Source: Anoxybacterium sp963668245
GTDB taxonomy: Bacteria; Bacillota; Clostridia; Peptostreptococcales; Anaerovoracaceae
DNA length: 64,000 nucleotides
Assembly (NCBI GenBank): GCA_963668245.2
Contig: OY764195.2
Span: 2,901,861 to 2,965,860, forward strand
Direction of reading: 5' to 3'
In this document: positions 33,792-41,991 of the stretch, piece by piece
Position numbering within the stretch: the stretch's first letter is position 1
Layout: every line of letters begins with the position of its first letter
Translations under genes and position numbers: made by a program
Notes under the pieces: model-generated
Told to the model about the DNA's origin: nothing
The model's input: the letters and a program-made list of their open reading frames with translations, nothing else
Databases searched by the model: none

Positions 33792-33822
33792 CTTTTTTCC
33801 CTCTCTTTCTGATTTTTGAGCA

Positions 33823-33879
33823 TAAAAAATGAGGCAATGCTCATTGGTCATTTTAATAGACCAGTAAACTTTGCCTCAT
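33823..33879 (-). terminator. Leader terminator or attenuator at the ICE end
   Basis: On the minus strand ATGAGGCAA and TTGCCTCAT (33879-33871 and 33837-33829) form a perfect 9-bp stem with an inner TGGTC/GACCA stem, followed by TTTTTT. It stands between the promoter at 33961-33990 and the first element gene at 33791, so it could stop transcription before the element operon. Confidence 0.7.
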
Positions 33880-33960
33880 AATTATTCATTCCTGAAATAT
33901 TCAATTGTGTTATCAAAATCAATTCAAAACTATCGTTTTTTTCGATTTCACCCTATGTCA

Positions 33961-33990
33961 TCTATATTTTAGCCCATTTTTAGGGGTCAA
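33961..33990 (-). promoter_or_regulatory. Candidate promoter for the element operon
   Basis: On the minus strand TTGACC (33990-33985), an 18-base spacer and TATAGA (33966-33961) form a reasonable sigma-A promoter pointing into the element. It is the best promoter-like match I found upstream of the 33.8-kb gene set. Confidence 0.45.
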
Positions 33991-34020
33991 AAAACGTCAT
34001 TTTTTCGTCTGTTTTTTGTC
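33986..34020. repeat. Phased A/T tracts and GTC triplets at the ICE end
   Basis: GTC occurs at 33986, 33996, 34007 and 34018, separated by runs of six A or six T. The spacing of 10-11 bases puts all runs on one face of the helix, which would bend the DNA. The place, 40-75 bp from the rlmD stop, suggests an integrase or host-factor binding site. Confidence 0.5.
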
Positions 34021-34060
34021 CAAAATTCAGACTAAAACCACTATATGTTGTGGTCAAACT

Positions 34061-35461
34061 CTACTTTTTATCGCCTGAACCACTACGCGTCATCAGAATT
34101 ATCGCTTCTACGTGCCCTGTATGCGGGAACATATCAACCGGCTGGGCCTCTACAAAAGCATATCCCAGTTCGCCTAATATCTTCACATCTCTTGCCAGTG
34201 TGGCTGGGTCGCATGAAACATAGACGATACGGTCTGGGTTTGCGTTTGCGACTGCTTCAAGAAGCGCCGGTTCACAGCCTGCTCTCGGTGGATCTAGAAT
34301 CACCACATCGGCGGTAATTCCTTCTTTAATCAGTTTTGGCAGCTCTTCTTCTGCTTTTCCGCAGATGTACTCTGCATTGACAATGCCATTGATGACTGCA
34401 TTTCGGTTTGCATCAAGAACTGCGCTTTTGACAGATTCGATTCCGATTATCTTTTGCGCCTTGTCCGCACAATATAAACCGATGGTTCCGATACCACAGT
34501 AAAGGTCGAATACGGTTTCTGTTCCAGTCAAAGCTGCATATTCTAAAGCCTTATCATATAGACGAATCATCTGCTCTGGATTGATTTGGTAAAAAGACAT
34601 GGGTGAAATTTCAAACTGCATAGTTCCTACCCTTTCCAGAATCGTTGGCTTTCCGGCTAGTGTAATGCATTGTTCACCTAAAATTTCAGAAGTTTTCTTT
34701 TTATTGATATTGATAATAACACTTTCCAGAGAGTATTCTACTCCTGTCTTTGGATCAACTGGCAGTTCACTAATGGCATCATCTAGCAGGTAGACTAGTT
34801 TTTCTCCATTTGGAATCCCTTTACCATTGATTACTAGGATGACCATCACTTCTCCAGTTTGAAAGCCAGTCTTTACAATCATATGGCGAAACAAGCCTTT
34901 TCCTGTTTTTTCATCATAAGCCGTAACGTGGTCACTCTTCATGAAGGATCGCAAGGTTCTAGCCGCGGCGTCTGCTGGTTCTGACTGAATCAAACACGGA
35001 TCACAGTTGATTAATCGATGGCTCTTTGCTTGGTAAAAACCGACGATGCCCTGTCCCACAGGAAACTGTGCCTTATTTCGATACCTCCAAGGATCTTCCA
35101 TCCCGATAGCAGGATATATCAATGGATTTTCAACGCTTCCAAGACGAGTCATTTTCTCTCTTACCAAGTTTTGTTTCCAGTCAAGCTGTGCTGAGTAGTC
35201 CATGTTTTGCAAAGAGCAGCCACCGCACTTTTCCGCATATTTGCATGGAGGCACAATTCTTTTTGCCGATGGTTCTACAATCTCTGTCATTCTGCCAAAA
35301 GCATAGTTCTTTTTTAGTTTGGTCAATTCCGCCTTAATCGTATCACCAACGATAGCATTTTCTACAAAAACGGCCAAACCATCCAGTTTTCCAATACCAG
35401 TTCCTTCTTGGCTCATATCTTCTATCACCATTTGGTGAATTTGCCCTTTTTCTATATTCAT
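34061..35461 (-). CDS. rlmD: 23S rRNA uracil-5-methyltransferase (RlmD/RumA type)
   Basis: This 466-residue enzyme methylates a uridine of 23S rRNA using AdoMet. It has an N-terminal TRAM domain (residues 1-58), an iron-sulfur cluster site with Cys73, Cys79 and Cys82 (CKYAEKCGGC) plus CDPC near 153-156, the AdoMet motif VFDLYCGIGTIGLYC, and the catalytic loop VYVSCDPATLARD. The C-terminus, GHVEAIILMTRSG, is the conserved segment whose DNA is a known ICE target. The conjugative element begins within 100 bp of its stop, so the gene probably holds or abuts the attachment site and stays intact. RlmCD or another TrmA-family name is possible. Confidence 0.88.
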   Translation of the reverse strand: MNIEKGQIHQMVIEDMSQEGTGIGKLDGLAVFVENAIVGDTIKAELTKLKKNYAFGRMTEIVEPSAKRIVPPCKYAEKCGGCSLQNMDYSAQLDWKQNLVREKMTRLGSVENPLIYPAIGMEDPWRYRNKAQFPVGQGIVGFYQAKSHRLINCDPCLIQSEPADAAARTLRSFMKSDHVTAYDEKTGKGLFRHMIVKTGFQTGEVMVILVINGKGIPNGEKLVYLLDDAISELPVDPKTGVEYSLESVIININKKKTSEILGEQCITLAGKPTILERVGTMQFEISPMSFYQINPEQMIRLYDKALEYAALTGTETVFDLYCGIGTIGLYCADKAQKIIGIESVKSAVLDANRNAVINGIVNAEYICGKAEEELPKLIKEGITADVVILDPPRAGCEPALLEAVANANPDRIVYVSCDPATLARDVKILGELGYAFVEAQPVDMFPHTGHVEAIILMTRSGSGDKK

Positions 35462-35564
35462 ATTTTCACTTTTCTCCTTTTTGATTTTATCACAACCGTT
35501 TTAAACATACATGAAAATACATTCTGGTTGAGTTGTAATCTGAAATAGCATTTTATCATCTCAA

Positions 35565-36224
35565 CTAGAACAATTCAAATTCATTCTTATTATAGTTTAG
35601 ATATCCTTCATTCGACAGCTTACTTAGTTCTCTTGACATGGCACTCCGATCAACACTGAGATAATCTGCAAGCTCATTTCTAGAAAATGGAATCCGAAAT
35701 TTTTCTTTTCCAGCTCGCTCGGCATAATCAGAAAGATATGTTAAAAGTTTTTCTCGAGTAGTTTTGCAAGATAGAATCCGCATTTTCTCGTTCATCATAA
35801 TATTTTTCATGGCGATTACGCGCATCATATTTTGAACGAGTGTCTTATGAAATCCGCAAGAATTGCTGCAAGTCCCGATTATCTTTTGAAAAGGAATCCA
35901 TACAATTCTGCACTCAGTTGTTGCAATCACTGTAATTGGAATCTCTACAGATCCGGCCGCAACATAGGCTTCAGCGAAAATATCCGCTTTCAATAATTCT
36001 GATAAAATCGCTCGATTCCCCTCTGCATCTTCTCTAGTAATTTGTGCATTTCCCTCCATCATAATACCAATAGAAGAAACTTTACTGCCTGCCAAAAGTA
36101 TAATATCGTTTTTATTATATTTCTTCTCAGCTGCCCCAAGGCATCCTAACATTGCTTCTAAGTCTTTTTCCGACACACCATGAAATAAAGAAGTCATCAT
36201 GAGTGTTTTTAAGTTATGTTTCAA
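35565..36224 (-). CDS. Crp/Fnr family transcription regulator
   Basis: TTG at 36224 is chosen because GGGAGGTGATTTTT precedes it, giving 219 residues. The N-terminal half is a cyclic-nucleotide-binding-type beta roll (GSKVSSIGIMMEGNAQITRE). The C-terminal helix-turn-helix is RNELADYLSVDRSAMSREL. Cys residues in TCSNSCGFHK could sense redox state or hold a cluster, but this is not certain. It is transcribed divergently from a ferredoxin gene, and a palindrome lies between them, so it probably regulates that gene and itself. Confidence 0.85.
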   Translation of the reverse strand: MKHNLKTLMMTSLFHGVSEKDLEAMLGCLGAAEKKYNKNDIILLAGSKVSSIGIMMEGNAQITREDAEGNRAILSELLKADIFAEAYVAAGSVEIPITVIATTECRIVWIPFQKIIGTCSNSCGFHKTLVQNMMRVIAMKNIMMNEKMRILSCKTTREKLLTYLSDYAERAGKEKFRIPFSRNELADYLSVDRSAMSRELSKLSNEGYLNYNKNEFELF

Positions 36225-36239
36225 AAAAATCACCTCCCG

Positions 36240-36269
36240 TTGCAAATGCAACATCACTTCTGTTATGAT
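36240..36269 (+). promoter_or_regulatory. Candidate promoter and operator for the ferredoxin gene
   Basis: TTGCAA (36240-36245) and TATGAT (36264-36269) are 18 bases apart. The palindrome TTGCAAATGCAA (36240-36251) covers the -35 box and lies just upstream of the regulator's own start region, which suggests a shared operator. Confidence 0.45.
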
Positions 36270-36333
36270 TCTACTATACTGGGAATATAAAAGCAAAGCA
36301 ATTTATGAAATTGATTCATAGGGGGAAAATAAA

Positions 36334-37095
36334 ATGATACGAACAATTATAAATATTGATAAGGAAAAATGTAATGGATGTGGAGTTTGCGTCAATGCAT
36401 GTCACGAAGGTGCCATTGCCATGATAGATGGAAAAGCTGAACTGATCCGTGATGACTACTGTGATGGCCTGGGCAACTGCCTTCCTGCTTGTCCAACAGG
36501 AGCAATTACTTTTGTAGAAAGAGAAGCGGCTGCATATGACGAGGCAGCGGTAGAGGCAAACATGAAGAAAAAACAGGCAAGTGCTCCACAGAGCAATTCC
36601 TATTCAGCTCCACAAAGCACGCCTCATGTCTGTCCTGGAACACTTTCTCGTATGCTAAAAAGAGAAGAGAGCAATGATGGTTGCGCTGCACCTGAAATGC
36701 CACAAACCGCAAATCAGGTTGCTGCTCCAGAATCCCAGCTTCAGCAATGGCCAGTCCAGATCAAATTAGTTCCAATCAATGCACCATACTTTGATAATGC
36801 AAACCTATTGATTGCTGCTGATTGTACTGCCTTTGCATACGGAGATTTCCACAATAAATTCATTAAAAATAAAATCACCTTGATTGGTTGTCCAAAGCTT
36901 GATGAAGGGGATTATACAGAAAAGCTTACTGCGATTATTGCAAACAACAACATCAAAAGTGTCACTGTCGTTCGTATGGAAGTTCCTTGCTGTGGCGGGA
37001 TTCAAAATGCAGTTGTAAATGCTTTAAAAAACAGCGACAAAATGATTCCTTGGCAGGTCGTCACCATTTCCACAACTGGTGAAATCCTAGAATAG
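36334..37095 (+). CDS. 4Fe-4S ferredoxin-type protein
   Basis: This 253-residue protein has a two-cluster ferredoxin domain: CNGCGVCVNAC (residues 13-23) and YCDGLGNCLPACPTGA (about 49-64). After a Pro/Ser/Gln-rich linker (80-125), a C-terminal domain ends with MEVPCCGGIQNAVVNAL, whose double Cys may take part in redox chemistry. Such proteins are often found beside Fnr-like regulators in anaerobes. GGGGG precedes the ATG. Its electron partners are unknown. Confidence 0.86.
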   Translation: MIRTIINIDKEKCNGCGVCVNACHEGAIAMIDGKAELIRDDYCDGLGNCLPACPTGAITFVEREAAAYDEAAVEANMKKKQASAPQSNSYSAPQSTPHVCPGTLSRMLKREESNDGCAAPEMPQTANQVAAPESQLQQWPVQIKLVPINAPYFDNANLLIAADCTAFAYGDFHNKFIKNKITLIGCPKLDEGDYTEKLTAIIANNNIKSVTVVRMEVPCCGGIQNAVVNALKNSDKMIPWQVVTISTTGEILE

Positions 37096-37100
37096 CAAAA

Positions 37101-37158
37101 TCCGATTCGCCTTGATTTTGGACCTCCGATTCGCCTTGACTTTCATCCATGTGATTCG
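37101..37158. repeat. Short tandem repeat, 24 bp period
   Basis: TCCGATTCGCCTTGA occurs at 37101 and 37125, and a third partial copy (GTGATTCGCAAAT) follows near 37151. The copies lie between the ferredoxin stop and a large terminator. The function is unknown. Confidence 0.6.
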
Positions 37159-37194
37159 CAAATCGATAACCGAACAATTACATATACTCCAAAC

Positions 37195-37250
37195 AAAGAT
37201 GCTCCTGGCCAGATGGGTTTTCGAAAACGCATCTAGCCAGGAGCATCTTT
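37195..37250. terminator. Bidirectional terminator
   Basis: AAAGATGCTCCTGGC at 37195-37209 pairs with GCCAGGAGCATCTTT at 37236-37250; the stem continues inward through AGATG/CATCT with one mismatch around TTTTCGAAAA. It separates the converging ferredoxin and FmdE genes. Confidence 0.85.
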
Positions 37251-37314
37251 ATGAACCATTTTTTACTCTGCAGATTCAGTGAAACCGTAATTAATCCATT
37301 TTACCCTTTCTGAT

Positions 37315-37839
37315 TTACATCCTGAAATAGTCGTGAAAACAATCTACGCATACCTTTTTACCATTTTCCATTCTGATATAAGGTTCTGCCGTGCTTTCAC
37401 CGCAACTTTCACAAACGATGGAGTCAAACAGCCTTGCCTGTTCTGGAAGCGTATATTCTGGTTTTTTAATGTCAAATACCTCATCAAGTGGGGCTTCCAA
37501 AATATAATTCTGCTTTGCCTCTCTACTTTCCATTTGAGCTAAAGGTTTCAACACCAGTCGAACGGCTTCCCCTGTCTTGCGATTAAAAAACGAGAAGGCT
37601 TGTTTTCCCCTGATGCGAAAGATTAGGTTTCCTTTTCCCGCACTGCACCCAGTGATGACCTGAATTCCATCTACTCCGCAAGCATCGTTTTCTGTGACGC
37701 AAACCACTTCTTCATCTGCCGCATGCTCAACCTTCAAAATTTTCTGCGCTTCGACTGCTGCTCTTACTCCAATGGCAAGTCCGGGGCAAGTATGTCCATG
37801 AAAAGCTGCACTTTTTTCATACAATTCTTTAATATCCAT
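37315..37839 (-). CDS. FmdE family protein with zinc ribbon
   Basis: A 174-residue protein with the FmdE (formylmethanofuran dehydrogenase subunit E-like) domain: AFHGHTCPGLAIGVRAA, with His and Cys as ligands, and ENDACGVDGIQVITGCSAGK. The C-terminus is a zinc ribbon of the TraR/DksA style (CESCGE...CVDCFHDYF). In bacteria without methanogenesis, such proteins have been linked to molybdenum or tungsten enzymes, but the true role is uncertain. It is two bases downstream of the thioesterase gene. Confidence 0.85.
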   Translation of the reverse strand: MDIKELYEKSAAFHGHTCPGLAIGVRAAVEAQKILKVEHAADEEVVCVTENDACGVDGIQVITGCSAGKGNLIFRIRGKQAFSFFNRKTGEAVRLVLKPLAQMESREAKQNYILEAPLDEVFDIKKPEYTLPEQARLFDSIVCESCGESTAEPYIRMENGKKVCVDCFHDYFRM

Positions 37840-37840
37840 C

Positions 37841-38266
37841 TTATTCTTCCTCCTCGGCTCCCCCTAGGAGCAACTCATACAATACGTTATTTTTCGTGCG
37901 CAATCGGATTGGTTTAAAGGAACCATCTGTCACTGCATGCTTCGTAAAACCAGTACAAAGTAATTCTTGTGTATCCTGCCTTCTGATTTCATAATCCAGC
38001 GTAATCGTCGCACCTTTGATTGCAGCAAGGCGTGCAGTAATTTCTAGCATGTCATCATACACCGCTGGGGCTTTATACTTGCAATTACATTCTGCAACAG
38101 GAAGTAATACTCCTTCTCGCTCCATTCTTGCATATGGGTATCCAATGCTTCTTAAGAGCTCACTTCTGCCCACTTCAAACCACTTAATATAATTTGTATG
38201 ATATGCAACTGCCATTGCATCTGTATCTGCATAAATCACACGAACTGTCGTTTTGTTTTCTACCAT
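37841..38266 (-). CDS. Acyl-CoA thioesterase, YbgC/FadM type
   Basis: A 141-residue hotdog-fold protein. The motif VIYADTDAMAVAYHTNYIKW contains the Asp and His of the 4-hydroxybenzoyl-CoA thioesterase group (here the usual G is A). The rest of the fold (YKAPAVYDDMLEITARLAAI, TLDYEIRRQDT) is complete. Its substrate is unknown, probably a short or aryl acyl-CoA. GGAGG precedes the ATG. Confidence 0.85.
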   Translation of the reverse strand: MVENKTTVRVIYADTDAMAVAYHTNYIKWFEVGRSELLRSIGYPYARMEREGVLLPVAECNCKYKAPAVYDDMLEITARLAAIKGATITLDYEIRRQDTQELLCTGFTKHAVTDGSFKPIRLRTKNNVLYELLLGGAEEEE

Positions 38267-38358
38267 TCCTGACCTCCTTGTGCCAATGGTCCTTGAATTT
38301 TAAGCGGCGATTTCCTTACAAAATTCAACATTGACTTTAAGCATATGCCCATATTATA

Positions 38359-39984
38359 TCATCTTGAGGGCTTCAAGGAAAGGTTGAGTTCAGCTCTGAT
38401 TTGTTCAGCCTTCGCTGACTGGTAGTTCCATATGCGAAAATCTTGTTTTGAAGATGCATCATATACGTTATCGCTTGGATGCAATATTGCATATTTGATG
38501 GCTTCCTTTTTCTCTTGATCTGGAATCGTAAGATATGCTTGATATAGTGCTGGCACTGCTGCATCAGACAGCTCATCCATAGATTCGATATCAAGAAAGC
38601 TCAATTTTCCCAATTGGTATTGGTGAAGATTATACTTTGCAATCATGCCATCTATATTTCCATAAATTAAAACAAACAGGAGTAAGGCAAGACCTACAAC
38701 TCCGGCTCTGGTTCCATTAAAATCAACAAACTGTCTCACAATGACAATTATAAAGATAAGAAATAATAAAATCATAAACCATGCTGCATAGACGCGAAGC
38801 AATGTAAGTCCGTAATAATGAATATACATCGTTAGCTTACTCATAGCAGTCCCAATTAGTGCCAAGGTAAACCCGCTGAGTGCAATGGTTTCCCACTTTA
38901 ATACCGACGGTTTATCATTTTTCGCCAAGAGGTAAGCCGTGCCTATTACAAGAAGATTAATGATCGCCACAAGGCAAAGTTCAAAAAATCCTCGTCTAGC
39001 GTACTCTGCATAGGTAATCGCATTTGGGAGTTGATTTCTAAATGCAGAAAAAAGATAGGCACTTTGAGCAAAGAAAAACAATAGATATACAAAGTTTAAC
39101 GAAGCCAAAGCTGCATAAACAGACACTCCCGGTATGACACGAAATCCAGAAATCATATTCTCTAAAGGTGGGTTTTCTATTCTTTGTTCTAAAGAGAGCG
39201 GCTTTGATTCTTTTTCTGATTGAATTGGCTCTGTTGTCTCTTTTTCTTTCTCCTGTTTACTTCCATAAAGCAGTCCAAAGAGGTAGCAAGCCACAGGAAT
39301 GCCGATGATAAATTGACCCAGATACTCCAACCAATTACCCGACAGTACAATTTGCACTTTATCTATCATAAATGCAAAGCTGGCATCCGCACTAGAAAGC
39401 AACAACAAGACCACAAGCAACACTGGAAGAAACACCAATATTCCCAATATGCTTCGGGATACAGTCCTACTTCTGGTGCTATTTTTTGTGAGCTTCTTCA
39501 TTGCCAGAAAAATACTAAAGAAGTCACTTAGAGGAACTGTCACCGATTGATGAAACCAATCCACAATACTCCTTGATGAAATTCCTTGGGTTCGGCCCGA
39601 AAAAGATGAAATCCAATGGATATAAATTGCACCTAAAAAAAGAAAATTTACCCTTTGTATAAAAGGACTTGCAACCCAAAAGAAACTAAGTCCTGAAATG
39701 GTCAAAAGCATCAAAGGAACAACATTCCCCTTGCTCAATCGACTGCCCTGTGAATATAAATATCCAATAGAAACACCTATCAAAACCCCAGTAAAAATAG
39801 CTGCCCCCGCACCAAAATAGTCAAAGGAAATTAGATTCCAAAAAAGGAATCCACATGCCAGCATAAAATATGCTCCGATTCCATCCTTTATCGAAAACTC
39901 TTTGTCTTTCAGTTTTATCACATAGATTGAAGCATTTGACTCATAAATAACTCCGTTCTTTCCCCCCGATAATTCCCCATTCAT
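38359..39984 (-). CDS. DUF4173 polytopic membrane protein
   Basis: A 541-residue protein with about ten or more membrane helices in residues 30-455 and a soluble C-terminal part (EKKEAIKYAILHPSDNVYDA). The segment AITYAEYARRGFFELCLVAI is typical of DUF4173 proteins. Its function is unknown. The ATG overlaps the stop of the small XRE regulator (ATGA), and both lie below the DUF2975 gene, so the three genes form one operon. Confidence 0.83.
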   Translation of the reverse strand: MNGELSGGKNGVIYESNASIYVIKLKDKEFSIKDGIGAYFMLACGFLFWNLISFDYFGAGAAIFTGVLIGVSIGYLYSQGSRLSKGNVVPLMLLTISGLSFFWVASPFIQRVNFLFLGAIYIHWISSFSGRTQGISSRSIVDWFHQSVTVPLSDFFSIFLAMKKLTKNSTRSRTVSRSILGILVFLPVLLVVLLLLSSADASFAFMIDKVQIVLSGNWLEYLGQFIIGIPVACYLFGLLYGSKQEKEKETTEPIQSEKESKPLSLEQRIENPPLENMISGFRVIPGVSVYAALASLNFVYLLFFFAQSAYLFSAFRNQLPNAITYAEYARRGFFELCLVAIINLLVIGTAYLLAKNDKPSVLKWETIALSGFTLALIGTAMSKLTMYIHYYGLTLLRVYAAWFMILLFLIFIIVIVRQFVDFNGTRAGVVGLALLLFVLIYGNIDGMIAKYNLHQYQLGKLSFLDIESMDELSDAAVPALYQAYLTIPDQEKKEAIKYAILHPSDNVYDASSKQDFRIWNYQSAKAEQIRAELNLSLKPSR

Positions 39985-40196
39985 CTTTCATCCTCCTTAA
40001 CATACTCTAAAATATCCCCTGGTTGACAATCCAACACGCTACAGATTTCTTCTAAGGTCGAAAACCTGATGGCCTTTGCCTTATTATTTTTTAAAATAGA
40101 GAGATTTGCAGGCGTGATTCCAATTTTTTCTGCCAGCTCCCCTGCTGACATTTTTCGCTTTGCCATAATGACATCTAAATTCACTACAATCGCCAT
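39981..40196 (-). CDS. XRE-type small HTH regulator (YozG-like)
   Basis: ATG at 40196 follows GAGGGAG. The 71-residue protein is almost only a Cro/C1 helix-turn-helix: SAGELAEKIGITPANLSILK and RFSTLEEICSVLDCQPGDIL. This short type pairs with DUF2975 membrane proteins in many firmicutes. It probably represses its own operon. Confidence 0.85.
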   Translation of the reverse strand: MAIVVNLDVIMAKRKMSAGELAEKIGITPANLSILKNNKAKAIRFSTLEEICSVLDCQPGDILEYVKEDER

Positions 40197-40209
40197 GGTT
40201 TTTCTCCCT

Positions 40210-40656
40210 CTAAATGGTAAAATCATGTTCCGTTTTAATCAAAACAGCTTGCTCAATGACATTTTTCACGACTCTCATGATGAGTCCAAAAAACGCGGCC
40301 ACTACTGCAATCATTAAAAACAATATGTAGTATAGCCCTGAAATGAGCAAAATAATGGATACGGAAAAGCTACACCAAGAAATCACTCTCAAACACGTTA
40401 CATTTTGATGAATAAAAACCAACTGTTTTTTGATATTGGATAGTAGCCGGTCTAAGGAAAGTAATGCCAGCATCCCTGGTATCAGACAAACATAAATTGT
40501 AATCATCAGTGGCATGACTAAATCCCATGATTTCAATGTGTAATAAACATAACTTTTTACCAACGTCGGTACAAAAACAATTGAGCACAACAATAGTGCC
40601 ATCATTATTTTTGTACACCATGAAGATATCAATACAGATCGGTTTGGATTCCACAT
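40210..40656 (-). CDS. DUF2975 membrane protein
   Basis: A 148-residue protein with four predicted membrane helices (near 13-35, 45-65, 88-108 and 110-130). The order DUF2975 then XRE is common in firmicutes (compare YoaS/YozG). Its function is unknown. It follows a consensus sigma-A promoter at 40746-40774. Confidence 0.78.
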   Translation of the reverse strand: MWNPNRSVLISSWCTKIMMALLLCSIVFVPTLVKSYVYYTLKSWDLVMPLMITIYVCLIPGMLALLSLDRLLSNIKKQLVFIHQNVTCLRVISWCSFSVSIILLISGLYYILFLMIAVVAAFFGLIMRVVKNVIEQAVLIKTEHDFTI

Positions 40657-40698
40657 ACTTTTTCCCTTTCACCATACATTTGATAGTTTATATTATGA

Positions 40699-40737
40699 GT
40701 TGCATTCCTATCTATATTCCTAGTTTCTGTTGCATTC
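40699..40737. repeat. Direct repeat GTTGCATTC downstream of the promoter
   Basis: GTTGCATTC occurs at 40699-40707 and again at 40729-40737, 30 bases apart in the same orientation, between the consensus promoter and the DUF2975 start. The XRE protein encoded two genes downstream could bind here. Confidence 0.45.
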
Positions 40738-40745
40738 ATAGTCAC

Positions 40746-40774
40746 ATTATAGAATCCAATTTATTGTTTGTCAA
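40746..40774 (-). promoter_or_regulatory. Perfect consensus sigma-A promoter
   Basis: On the minus strand TTGACA (40774-40769), a 17-base spacer and TATAAT (40751-40746) match the consensus exactly. It drives the DUF2975-XRE-DUF4173 operon. The rest of the gene-free stretch 40,775-40,914 is AT-rich with nothing else I can name. Confidence 0.85.
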
Positions 40775-40914
40775 TTTATTTTTATTGTTTATCGATAATT
40801 ATTATCTGTTATTCAGAACTCTTAATGAGCAAAAGGAACAAAAATTGAGATTAAAGGAAAAGGAGACGAAAGGGAGATTAAGCCAAAAAAAGTGCAATAG
40901 GAAAATAGGATATA

Positions 40915-40970
40915 AAAAAACAGGCCCGATACCTTGCCATAACAAGTGGCAGGAATGGAACCTGTTATAA
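40915..40970 (-). terminator. Terminator downstream of whiA
   Basis: On the minus strand AACAGG (40967 side) pairs with CCTGTT around an inner TTGCCATAACAAGTGGCA hairpin and is followed by TTTTTTT. It ends the rapZ-yvcK-kce-whiA transcript. Confidence 0.6.
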
Positions 40971-41027
40971 GAATATTAGCTCAGCTATCACAAAATGAGC
41001 TTATTGAATTCTCCTTATGCGGTTCAT

Positions 41028-41978
41028 TTATTGAGAAGCGCGTATTCGTTCTGCTACTTCTGCAAGCTTTTTAAACCTGTGATTCATTCCAGATTTACCT
41101 ATTGGTGGGTCTATCATTTCCGATAATTCAAGCAAAGATGCCTCTGGGTTTTCTAAACGAAGTTCAGCAGCTTCTCGCAGTTTATCAGGGAGAAACCCTA
41201 ACCCTCTTGTGGCTTCTATTAATCTAATATTCTCCACTTGTTTGACAGAAGCATTGATGGTCTTATCTAGATTTGCACTATCACAGTTACTGATTCGATT
41301 GGTTTTATTCCGCATTTCTTTTACAATACGAACATTTTCAAAATCAAGAAGCTGGCCGTGAGCCCCCAAAATATTTAGGAAATCTATGATTTGCTCTGCT
41401 TCCTTAATGTAAACAATATGACTGGTTTTTCTCACCACAGTTTTTGAATGGAGTCCAAAACTATTAATCAGTTTTTTTACATCATTTCCAAGGGTTTCAC
41501 TGTTGCAAACGACTTCCATATGGTATGCTTTTTCAGGATCAGTAATGGTCCCTGCTCCTAAAAAGACACCTTTCAAATATGATCTGCGACAGCATTTCGT
41601 CTTAATTAAATCCGCATAAATTCCGTCACTAATATAGTTACAGCCTTCCCTTACCATAAGGATTCCAGTCTCGCGCAAGATTTGTTCTGCGTTCCCTTCC
41701 GAATCAATGGTCAGCTCATAGTAATGACCTTTTTTTAGAATTGCCGTTTTAGCAATCACTAAAGTAGTGTTGACACCAAAGTAGTCTTTGATGAGCCTCT
41801 TGCAATGCCTTGCAACTGCTGGATTTTCAGTCAACAGCACCACATTTATTTTCCCACCACCAGAAAGCTTAATAGTCCCACACATCCTGATAAAACCCGC
41901 AATTTCAGCTAACTGACAGCATTTGCGTTCTGGCTCGGTTCTAGCCAATTCATTTTTTGTTGTAGCAGAAAACGACAT
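41028..41978 (-). CDS. whiA: WhiA, sporulation and division regulator
   Basis: A 316-residue protein with the homing-endonuclease-like LAGLIDADG N-domain (MSFSATTKNELARTEPERKC, RMCGTIKLSGGGK) and a C-terminal helix-turn-helix (RLENPEASLLELSEMIDPPI, KSGMNHRFKKL). Length and motifs are standard. It binds DNA and influences cell division and chromosome segregation in firmicutes. The usual partner genes rapZ and yvcK are close, but one extra gene (kce) separates yvcK from whiA. Confidence 0.95.
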   Translation of the reverse strand: MSFSATTKNELARTEPERKCCQLAEIAGFIRMCGTIKLSGGGKINVVLLTENPAVARHCKRLIKDYFGVNTTLVIAKTAILKKGHYYELTIDSEGNAEQILRETGILMVREGCNYISDGIYADLIKTKCCRRSYLKGVFLGAGTITDPEKAYHMEVVCNSETLGNDVKKLINSFGLHSKTVVRKTSHIVYIKEAEQIIDFLNILGAHGQLLDFENVRIVKEMRNKTNRISNCDSANLDKTINASVKQVENIRLIEATRGLGFLPDKLREAAELRLENPEASLLELSEMIDPPIGKSGMNHRFKKLAEVAERIRASQ

Positions 41979-41991
41979 ACATACTCCTCAA

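Noticed and set aside
33792..33851. Longer start for the 33102 gene
   Set aside because: The upstream codons lie inside a terminator hairpin and have no Shine-Dalgarno sequence.
1..34000. CRISPR array or toxin-antitoxin pair in the element
   Set aside because: No repeat-spacer pattern was seen, and no gene pair has recognisable toxin and antitoxin features.
40527..40970. 147-residue plus-strand frame
   Set aside because: It runs antisense to the DUF2975 gene and through a promoter and terminator, with no protein-like features.
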